NCBI GenBank assembly: GCA_039796575.1
Contig: JBDKJP010000010.1
Coordinates: forward strand, 1-55,704
DNA: 55,704 bases
From: UBA668 sp039796575
GTDB taxonomy: Bacteria; Actinomycetota; Acidimicrobiia; Acidimicrobiales; Ilumatobacteraceae
Reading direction: 5' to 3'
Shown: piece by piece, positions 49,457-55,704 of the stretch
Layout: the number at the start of each line of letters is the position of its first letter
Numbering within the stretch: position 1 is the first letter of the stretch
Notes under the pieces: generated by a model
The model's input: only the letters and a program-made list of their open reading frames with translations
Database searches by the model: none
Told to the model about the DNA's origin: nothing
Made by a program: the position numbers and the translations under genes

Positions 49457-50686
49457 TCACTGCGATTCGCGGCGCGGCGGCACCAGCGCCGCCGCGACCG
49501 CGACCGCGACACCGATCGCGACGGGCATCACGGTCGGCGTGCGCCACACGTGCACCGCACCCACACCCGCCCAGAGCGCGAGCCACGGGAACAGCACCGC
49601 TCTGAAGCGCGTGCGGGCGTGCACCGCGCACATCGCGACGTAGGCGGCCACCACCGGCCAGAGGAGCTGCAGCGTGACGTCCGAGCCCGCAGCGACACCG
49701 CACGCAGCAGCGCCGATCAGCGCGGGTGTGCTGATGCGCAGCACGGCGGCGACGGGGCGGCGGACCGCGGACGGCATGTCGGGCCAGCCGCCCGACGCGG
49801 GCAGCAGGCGTTCGCGGGCGAACGTGTCGGCGCCGGCCATCGACACGAGGCGGTGGCCGATGCCGACCACCATCCGCGCCGGAGTGCCGACACCGCCGAA
49901 TGCGCGCCGAAGGGCACCCTGCGGCGAGGCCGGCGACCAGTCCCCGAGCACGTCGTCGACCGCGACCTGCACCGTGGTGGCGGGATCGCGTTGCTCGCGT
50001 GCCATCACCCGCAGATTGAACGCGAGCGTCGTGTCGACCGCGAACAGCCCGTACCGGCGGCGGTTGCGCAGGGCAAGCAGCACCAGTGCGACCACGGTCG
50101 GCACGAGGATGCCGAGCACACCCGACCACGCTGCCTGGCCCCCACGGGCGAGCGGCAGCACGGCCAGCACCACCGGCAGCACGAGTGCGTCGATGCGCAC
50201 CACGACGGCCGACGCGGCCACGACGCCGAACCACCACGGCGACACGCCGGTGCCGCGGTCGGCCACCGTCAACAGCGCGAGCACGATCGCATGGTGCAAC
50301 GCGAGCGGCACGTCCGGCCAGATGCGACCGGCGAGTACCCATCGGTCGGGCAGCAGCGCCAGGGTCACGCCACACACCCACGCCACCTCGGCGCCACCCA
50401 CCCGGGCCGCCGCCGACGCCGCCACCGCCACCGTCGCGACCGCGACGACGTGCTGGAGCAGCCGAGTACGCCGCTCGTGGCCGTGGAGTGCCCGGACGAA
50501 CCAGATGAAGCCCGGGACGCGCACGAACAGCTGCGGTGCCGTCGGGTCGTCGGCAGCCGCTCGCTCCAGGTACTCGATCTCGTCGCCCATCGGTCGGGTC
50601 CAGCCGGCCGCCGACGCGAAGGTCGCCTGCACGATCGCGGCCAGCACCGTGGTGCCGCCGATGGCCCACCACTCGGCGGTGGTCAT
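49457..50686 (-). CDS. GT-C type membrane glycosyltransferase-like protein
   Basis: The 409-residue product has about ten hydrophobic segments and, after the first, an extracytoplasmic loop with MGDEIEYLERAA; the acidic DE pair in the first loop is typical of GT39/GT83-type polyprenyl-phosphate sugar transferases. It therefore probably glycosylates a surface polymer or protein, but the sugar is unknown. The ATG at 50686 overlaps the stop of the GMC oxidoreductase (ATGA). Confidence 0.7.
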   Translation of the reverse strand: MTTAEWWAIGGTTVLAAIVQATFASAAGWTRPMGDEIEYLERAAADDPTAPQLFVRVPGFIWFVRALHGHERRTRLLQHVVAVATVAVAASAAARVGGAEVAWVCGVTLALLPDRWVLAGRIWPDVPLALHHAIVLALLTVADRGTGVSPWWFGVVAASAVVVRIDALVLPVVLAVLPLARGGQAAWSGVLGILVPTVVALVLLALRNRRRYGLFAVDTTLAFNLRVMAREQRDPATTVQVAVDDVLGDWSPASPQGALRRAFGGVGTPARMVVGIGHRLVSMAGADTFARERLLPASGGWPDMPSAVRRPVAAVLRISTPALIGAAACGVAAGSDVTLQLLWPVVAAYVAMCAVHARTRFRAVLFPWLALWAGVGAVHVWRTPTVMPVAIGVAVAVAAALVPPRRESQ

Positions 50687-52041
50687 CGTCGCACGAGCGT
50701 CGCGAGGTGGTCGGCCAGGCGCAACGCCAACGCCACCACCGTGAGCGTCGGGTTCGTGGGCCCCGACGTGGGGAACACCGCAGCGCCGCAGACGTGCAGG
50801 TTGTCGGTGCCGAACACGCGACCGTCGCGGTCGACCACACCGGTCTCGGCCGTCGCGCCCATCCGGCACGTGCCGGCGGGATGGAACCACGTCAGGTCCG
50901 GTTCGCCCTCGGCTCCGGCGGCGGCGAGCGCGTCCCGCGCCGCGGCGGTCGTGGCGGCATCGGCGGCCGTGCGGTGCGCGTCGACGCGCAGCACGGGCCG
51001 ACCGGACGCGTCGAGCGTGGTCGGGTCGAGCGTCACGCGGTTCGCCGCCACCGGCTCGAACTCCGATGTGACGGTCACCATCATCAGCTCGTCGTCGGCG
51101 TTCACGTCGAACGCGAGTGCACCGTGGCCAGCCGCACGTGACGCCTCCCCGGGCGCGTACGAGCGGTGCACTCCGCGTGCGTCGACATCGGAGGTCGTGC
51201 GGGTGACCGGACGGCGCAGCCGAGGATGTCCGTGCAGGTACCGCCCGACGAGGCCGTGGTCGTTCCCGATGCCGTCGGGGAACCGCGGCGACGTGGACGA
51301 CAGCAGCACGCGGACGGTCTCGATCACACCGGCGGCCAGCACCACGTGCGCCGCGCGATGGCGTTCGACGGTGCCGTCGGACGTGCGCACCTCGACCTCG
51401 GTGACGCGCCCGCGTCGATCGGTGTGCAACCGCGTGACCGTGCGATCGGTGAGCAGCGTGCCGTACGGCGATGCCGCGAAGGCCGGGAGCTCCGCCTCGA
51501 CGAGTCGGGTGGGCGCACCGTCGCGGGTGCCGAAGGCGAGCGGGAACGACGGCATGCCGCTGAACGGCGACGGCACCGCAGGAGCCGGACGCTCGACGGG
51601 ATACGGCGGGCGCGGCGGCTCGGCGGCGGGCACCCGAGGGCTGCCGTGCACGTGCAGCACCTGTTCTGCCCGGTCGTAGAAGGGCGCGAGGTCGTCGAAC
51701 GTGATCGGCCAGTCGACCGCGTAGCCGTGCCGCGTGGCGTTCTGGAAGTCGTCGGGCAGCAGACGCGTGCACACGCCGTTCCACCGGCGGGACGTGCCGC
51801 CCAGCTCGATGGCCCGGTTGTCGGCCGTGATGGGCACGGCGTCGCCGGTCTCGACCACGGGGAGGCGGTCGCCGCGCCCGTCGACCGGCGCGTCGGCCTC
51901 CGGCGCGACGCCGGCCTCCAACAGCAGCGTGCGCACACCGAGCTCGGCGAGGCGGAGCGCCACGAAGGTGCCGGCGAAGCCGGAGCCGACCACGCACACG
52001 TCGTGGGTCGACGTCGTGGCCGCCTTCCGCCGGAGCACCAT
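50683..52041 (-). CDS. GMC-family FAD-dependent oxidoreductase
   Basis: The 452-residue product has the N-terminal FAD dinucleotide motif DVCVVGSGFAGTFVALRLAE, the ELGGTSRRWNGVC segment, ASGVIET-like VLAAGVIETVRVLL, the active-site region WFHPAGTCRMG and the closing NPTLTVVALALRLADHL. These enzymes oxidise alcohols or sugars. The ATG at 52041 has TAGTCT exactly six bases upstream. It is coupled to the GT-C gene by a four-base overlap. Confidence 0.88.
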   Translation of the reverse strand: MVLRRKAATTSTHDVCVVGSGFAGTFVALRLAELGVRTLLLEAGVAPEADAPVDGRGDRLPVVETGDAVPITADNRAIELGGTSRRWNGVCTRLLPDDFQNATRHGYAVDWPITFDDLAPFYDRAEQVLHVHGSPRVPAAEPPRPPYPVERPAPAVPSPFSGMPSFPLAFGTRDGAPTRLVEAELPAFAASPYGTLLTDRTVTRLHTDRRGRVTEVEVRTSDGTVERHRAAHVVLAAGVIETVRVLLSSTSPRFPDGIGNDHGLVGRYLHGHPRLRRPVTRTTSDVDARGVHRSYAPGEASRAAGHGALAFDVNADDELMMVTVTSEFEPVAANRVTLDPTTLDASGRPVLRVDAHRTAADAATTAAARDALAAAGAEGEPDLTWFHPAGTCRMGATAETGVVDRDGRVFGTDNLHVCGAAVFPTSGPTNPTLTVVALALRLADHLATLVRR

Positions 52042-52047
52042 GCGGCG

Positions 52048-52053
52048 AGACTA
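52048..52053 (-). promoter_or_regulatory. Putative -10 element of a leaderless promoter (TAGTCT)
   Basis: TAGTCT lies six bases before the ATG at 52041; identical in hexamer and spacing to the tatA element. Confidence 0.5.
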
Positions 52054-53463
52054 GCTACGGCCGCGGTAGGTGGCCCCGGTTGCGCCGGACGCGCCGTCCT
52101 TGTTGAGGCGCTTGCCGAGGTGCAGGCCCTCGAGCACGAACTCCACGGCGGCGGCCACCGCAGCGGGTGACTCGTCGCCACCGGTGAGCGCGAGCACCGG
52201 CGTGCGCAGCGCCGGCACCTGCTCGAGCAGGCCGGCCAACTCGGCCGACGGCACGTCGTCACCGGTGTGCGCGATGGTGCCGGCCTCGAACTCGGCGACC
52301 ACGTCGCGCGTCTGGTCGGGCGGCACGAGCTCCTTGAACACGGTGAGCACCGCGGCCTTCACCAGGTTCTCGAGGATGACGCCCTCACGGCCTTCCTCGA
52401 GTGCCTCGATCTCCACCTTGCCGCTGGTGCTGGCCGCGAGCGAGGTGAGGTCGCTGACGCGGGGCACCACGTTGCGCTCGCCGGCGCGCAGGCCGCGGCG
52501 CAGCGCGTTGGCACCGAGCACCTCGAGGTTGCTGACCGACAGGCGCACGCTGACGCCGCTGCGCTGGTTGACCTGGTTGCTGGAGCGGGCGAGCTGGCTG
52601 AACGTGGCCACGACGTGCTCCATGTACGCCGGGATGGTGACGTGCACGTCGCCCACCGACGGCTGGCGCGCCTCCTGGCGCATGATGGCCATCTCGGTGG
52701 CCGCGTCGAGCGGGTAGTGCGTACGGATCTGGCTGCCGAAGCGGTCCTTCAACGGCGTGATGATGCGGCCGCGGTTGGTGTAGTCCTCGGGGTTGGCGGA
52801 GGCCACCAGCAGCACGTCGAGCGGAAGGCGGATCTTGTAGCCGCGGATCTGCACGTCGCGCTCCTCGAGCACGTTGAGCAGACCGACCTGGATGCGCTCG
52901 GCGAGGTCGGGGATCTCGTTGATGGCGAAGATGCCGCGGTTCGTGCGCGGCACCAGGCCGTAGTGCAGCGTGAGCTCGTCGCTGAGGTATCGGCCCTCGG
53001 CCACCTTGATGGGGTCGACCTCGCCGATGAGGTCGGCGATCGAGGTGTCGGGGGTGGCGAGCTTCTCGCCGAACCGGTCGTCGCGGTGCACCCACTCGAT
53101 GGGGGTGAGGTCGCCCTGCTGTTCGACGAGGTCGCGGGCGTGACGACTGACCGGGTGGTACGGGTCGTCGTTGATCTCGCTGCCCGCCACGACCGGCATC
53201 CACTCGTCGAGCAGCCCGGTGAGCGAACGGATCATGCGGGTCTTCGCCTGGCCACGCTCGCCGAGGAAGATGACGTCGTGGCCGGCGAGCAACGCGTTCT
53301 CCAGCTGCGGCATCACGGTGTTCTCGTAGCCGAGCACGCCGTCGAACAACGGCTCACCCGCGGCGATGCGCGCGACGGCGTTGCGCCGGATCTCCTCCTT
53401 GACGGGCACGGACTCCCAGCCCGATGCCTTCAGTTCCCCCAACGTGGCTGCACGGTCGACCAT
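52051..53463 (-). CDS. MoxR/magnesium-chelatase-type AAA+ ATPase
   Basis: The 470-residue product has a Walker A-like LGERGQAKTRM, Walker B GIFAINEIPDLAERIQ and the ASANPEDYTNRGRIITPLKDRFG block found in AAA+ ATPases of the MoxR and Mg-chelatase group. The C-terminal half is helical (about 350-470). Such ATPases act with VWA proteins; the VWA gene at 43813 is the natural partner. The ATG at 53463 has TATGGT six bases upstream. It lies ten bases from the GMC start. Confidence 0.87.
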   Translation of the reverse strand: MVDRAATLGELKASGWESVPVKEEIRRNAVARIAAGEPLFDGVLGYENTVMPQLENALLAGHDVIFLGERGQAKTRMIRSLTGLLDEWMPVVAGSEINDDPYHPVSRHARDLVEQQGDLTPIEWVHRDDRFGEKLATPDTSIADLIGEVDPIKVAEGRYLSDELTLHYGLVPRTNRGIFAINEIPDLAERIQVGLLNVLEERDVQIRGYKIRLPLDVLLVASANPEDYTNRGRIITPLKDRFGSQIRTHYPLDAATEMAIMRQEARQPSVGDVHVTIPAYMEHVVATFSQLARSSNQVNQRSGVSVRLSVSNLEVLGANALRRGLRAGERNVVPRVSDLTSLAASTSGKVEIEALEEGREGVILENLVKAAVLTVFKELVPPDQTRDVVAEFEAGTIAHTGDDVPSAELAGLLEQVPALRTPVLALTGGDESPAAVAAAVEFVLEGLHLGKRLNKDGASGATGATYRGRS

Positions 53464-53469
53464 GGAGCG

Positions 53470-53475
53470 ACCATA
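53470..53475 (-). promoter_or_regulatory. Putative -10 element of a leaderless promoter (TATGGT)
   Basis: TATGGT lies six bases before the ATG at 53463 in a 71-nt divergent region. Confidence 0.45.
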
Positions 53476-53522
53476 CCGCGCAGGTCCGGCGCACGCGTCT
53501 GCGGAGCACGAGGTTCACCCTC

Positions 53523-53528
53523 TAACCT
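53523..53528 (+). promoter_or_regulatory. Putative -10 element of a leaderless promoter (TAACCT)
   Basis: TAACCT in CTAACCTGCC lies six bases before the GTG at 53535. Confidence 0.45.
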
Positions 53529-53534
53529 GCCGAC

Positions 53535-55652
53535 GTGGAATTGTCGGGTGAGTGGCGGGCCTGCGTGGCCGACGACGACGTGCGTCGCGACGGTGTGGGC
53601 CTCGACCACGACGACCGCCTGTGGGCCGACGTGCCGGTGCCCGGTCACTGGCGAGCCGCACCCGTGTTCGCCGGCAACGACAGCCCACTGCTGTACCGAC
53701 ACCGGTTCCGGCTCGACGCCCCCGCAGAGGGCCGCCGTCGCTGGGTGACGTTCGAGGGCGTCTTCTACCAGGCCGACGTGTGGCTCGACGGCGCGTACCT
53801 CGGCGACCCCGAGGGCTACTTCTTCCCGCACACGTTCGACATCACCGACCTGTCGCGCCTGGCCGACGACCACGTCCTCGCGGTGGAGGTGTCGTGCGCG
53901 CCGCAACGCAACCGCACGGCGAAGCGCAACATCACCGGTTCGATGCAGCACAGCGACATGCTCGACCCCGAGTGGAACCCCGGCGGCCTGTGGCGCCCGG
54001 TGCGCATCGACGAGACGGGCTCCGTCCGCATCGACCGGCTGCGCGTGCTGTGCCGCGACGCGAACGACACCCGCGCCCACCTCCGTCTGCACGCCCGGCT
54101 CGACGCCGATGCGCAGCGCAGCATCGTCGTGCGCACCGTGGTCGACGGTGAGGTCGTCGCCGAGTCGGCGCGCTCACTCGCCAAGGGCCTCAACGAGGTC
54201 GACTGGGACGTCGACGTGAACGACCCGGCGCTGTGGTGGCCGTGGAGCCTCGGCGAGCAACCACTCACCACCGTGGCCGTCGAGGTCGTGGTCGACGGCG
54301 AGGTCAGCCACACGCGCAGTGTGCGCACCGGTCTCCGTGAGGTGGCGCTGCACGACTGGGTGTTCTCCGTGAACAACGAGCCGCTGTTCGTGAAGGGCGC
54401 CAACGTCGCGCCCACCCGGCAGGCGCTGGCCGACGCCACGCCCGCCGAGATCCGCCGCGACGTCGAGCTGGCCCGCGAAGCCGGCCTCGACCTCATCCGC
54501 GTCAACGGCCACATCGCCCGGCCCGAGCTGTACGAGGCGGCCGACGAGCTCGGCATGTTGGTGTGGCAGGACTTCCCGTTGCAGTGGACCTACGCGCGCA
54601 CCATCCGCAAGGAGGCCGTGCGGCAGGCCCGTGAGGCGGTCGATCAGCTCGGCCATCACCCGTCCATCGCGGTGTGGTGCGCGCACAACGAGCCGCTGCC
54701 CGTGGAGGACAGCCGCAAGAAGGTGTTCGGCCCCGGCATCGTGCGACACATGGTGAAGGAACAGGTGCCCACCTGGAACAAGACCATCCTCGACCGCTGG
54801 GTGAAGCGTGCGTTCGAGACCGCCGACGAGACGCGCGCCGTCGTGGCCCACAGCGGCGTCGCCCCGCACGTGCCGCAGTTGAACGGCACCGACAGCCACC
54901 TGTTCTTCGGCTGGTACCACGGCGACGAGCGCGACCTCGACGGCTTCGCCGCCACGCTGCCGCGCATGGTGCGGTTCGTCAGCGAGTTCGGCGCGCAGTC
55001 GGCTCCGCACGCCGCCGACTTCATGGAGCCCGAGCGGTGGCCGGCGCTCGACTGGGACCGTCTGGTCGAGCAGCACGGCATGCAGCGCGAGGTGTTCGAG
55101 CAGCACGTCCCCCCGCACCGCTACCCGACGTTCGAGTCGTGGCGCGACGCCACCCAGCAGTACCAGGCCGAGTTGCTGCGCCACCACATCGAGTCGTTGC
55201 GTCGGCTGAAGTACCGGCCCACCGGCGGCTTCTGCTTCCTCACGCTCAACGACGCCCACCCGTCGGTCAGCTGGAGCGTGCTCGACCACGAGCGTCATCC
55301 GAAGACGGCGTACGGCGCGGTCATCGAGGCCTGCCGGCCGGTCATCGTCGTCGCGGAACGTCCGCCGGCCGAGGTGGTCGCCGGCGACACCGTCGCGCTC
55401 GACGTGCACGTGGTGAGCGACGTGCGCCGCGTGCTCGAGGGCGTGCGCTGCACCGCCGTGCTGCGCTGGGCCGGTGGCGACCACACGTGGCAGTGGGAGG
55501 GCGACGTGCCGCCCGATGACTGCGTGCGAGTGGGCACCGCGCAGTTCGTGGTGCCCGACACGGCGGGCGACCTGTGGCTCGACCTCACGCTCGAGCACGG
55601 CGACGTCGTGGTGACGAACCGCTACACGAGCACCATCACCGCCCGCCTCTGA
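53535..55652 (+). CDS. Glycoside hydrolase family 2 protein, beta-mannosidase-like
   Basis: The 705-residue product has the GH2 order: jelly-roll sugar-binding domain (about 1-180; PLLYRHRFRLDAPAEG, WVTFEGVFYQADVWLDG), an immunoglobulin-like domain (about 180-275), the TIM barrel (about 280-600) and a C-terminal beta domain. Acid/base Glu is in AVWCAHNEP and the nucleophile Glu in RFVSEFGAQS. The WNPGGLWRPV and LFVKGANVAPT segments resemble beta-mannosidases more than beta-galactosidases. No signal peptide is seen, so it acts inside the cell, probably on imported oligosaccharides. The GTG at 53535 has TAACCT six bases upstream. Confidence 0.87.
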   Translation: MELSGEWRACVADDDVRRDGVGLDHDDRLWADVPVPGHWRAAPVFAGNDSPLLYRHRFRLDAPAEGRRRWVTFEGVFYQADVWLDGAYLGDPEGYFFPHTFDITDLSRLADDHVLAVEVSCAPQRNRTAKRNITGSMQHSDMLDPEWNPGGLWRPVRIDETGSVRIDRLRVLCRDANDTRAHLRLHARLDADAQRSIVVRTVVDGEVVAESARSLAKGLNEVDWDVDVNDPALWWPWSLGEQPLTTVAVEVVVDGEVSHTRSVRTGLREVALHDWVFSVNNEPLFVKGANVAPTRQALADATPAEIRRDVELAREAGLDLIRVNGHIARPELYEAADELGMLVWQDFPLQWTYARTIRKEAVRQAREAVDQLGHHPSIAVWCAHNEPLPVEDSRKKVFGPGIVRHMVKEQVPTWNKTILDRWVKRAFETADETRAVVAHSGVAPHVPQLNGTDSHLFFGWYHGDERDLDGFAATLPRMVRFVSEFGAQSAPHAADFMEPERWPALDWDRLVEQHGMQREVFEQHVPPHRYPTFESWRDATQQYQAELLRHHIESLRRLKYRPTGGFCFLTLNDAHPSVSWSVLDHERHPKTAYGAVIEACRPVIVVAERPPAEVVAGDTVALDVHVVSDVRRVLEGVRCTAVLRWAGGDHTWQWEGDVPPDDCVRVGTAQFVVPDTAGDLWLDLTLEHGDVVVTNRYTSTITARL

Positions 55653-55681
55653 CCCGCCCCAAGACGCGGAACTGGGTGTGG

Positions 55682-55704
55682 TGCGTCCCGGATTCCGGGA
55701 CGCA
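55682..55704. repeat. Palindromic hairpin related to the one at 10009-10047, cut by the window edge
   Basis: TGCGTCCCGGA and its exact complement TCCGGGACGCA flank one base. The sequence before it (CTGGGTGTGG) suggests that the stem continues beyond the window. The CGTCCCGG-AWW-CCGGGACG core and the preceding TGGGYGTG match the 10009 element. It follows the GH2 stop, as expected of a terminator. Confidence 0.65.

Noticed and set aside
1..55704. tRNA, rRNA or riboswitch genes
   Set aside because: I found no cloverleaf, rRNA-like block or recognisable riboswitch core by eye; a covariance-model search would be needed to exclude small RNAs.

Overview
The window looks like a chromosomal segment of a high-GC actinobacterium, most likely class Acidimicrobiia (Ilumatobacter-like). 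The evidence is GC-rich codon use, two WhiB-family genes, a SenX3/RegX3-PhoU-Pst-Ppk phosphate region, a DUF2342-type zincin relative, and an HtrA-like protein with the actinobacterial HERxWRHPSE N-terminal motif. I see no rRNA, tRNA, insertion sequence, prophage or CRISPR array. At least 13 genes carry a TANNNT hexamer 6-9 nt before the start codon, which suggests that leaderless transcripts are common here.

Layout. (1) 1-4256, plus strand: the end of a membrane protein, a TesB-type thioesterase, a PQQ-type sugar dehydrogenase lipoprotein and a beta-propeller lipoprotein. (2) 4319-8686, minus strand: an RNB exoribonuclease, a cytochrome P450, MreB, a small membrane protein and MoaE, probably one operon, facing a PDZ/trypsin-like pseudoprotease (8795-9967). 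(3) 10059-29947, minus strand: the most unusual part of the window. It is a 16-gene run, mostly with 4-nt start/stop overlaps. It encodes three coiled-coil proteins (two with C-terminal membrane anchors), a second PstC/PstA pair, three different PstS-like or PstS-related secreted proteins, and three paralogues of an unrecognised disulfide-type secreted domain, one of them with an LPVTG anchor. It also encodes a sortase-fold protein lacking catalytic His and Cys, and a PstB-type ATPase with a ~215-residue N-terminal extension. Downstream come a large WxL-like surface protein carrying a fourth copy of the secreted domain, a DUF916-like partner and a neocarzinostatin-like membrane protein. (4) 30080-33547: an SDR-like membrane protein, a degenerate zincin and an MFS transporter. 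(5) 33573-42469, minus strand: the ordinary phosphate regulon (RegX3-, SenX3- and PhoU-like proteins, PstB, PstA, PstC, PstS) preceded by a clear three-unit PHO box, then polyphosphate kinase and a small upstream gene. (6) 42752-45831: a WhiB gene, TatA, a WhiB2-like gene with a palindromic operator, and a VWA protein. (7) 45940-52041: an accessory block (cyclase domain, PP-loop protein, degenerate GH1-like protein, sulfotransferase, GT-C-like membrane protein, GMC oxidoreductase) separating the VWA protein from its probable MoxR AAA+ partner (52051-53463). (8) 53535-55652: a GH2 beta-mannosidase-like enzyme, followed by a hairpin related to one at 10009-10047.

How it fits together: region 5 is a standard phosphate-sensing and uptake system linked to polyphosphate. 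Region 3 reuses the Pst architecture (binding proteins, two permeases, ATPase) but replaces PhoU with anchored surface proteins, a pseudosortase and coiled-coil proteins. I infer an envelope-associated machine of unknown function, possibly surface protein export or assembly or uptake of a different ligand. This region is the best candidate for an undescribed system.
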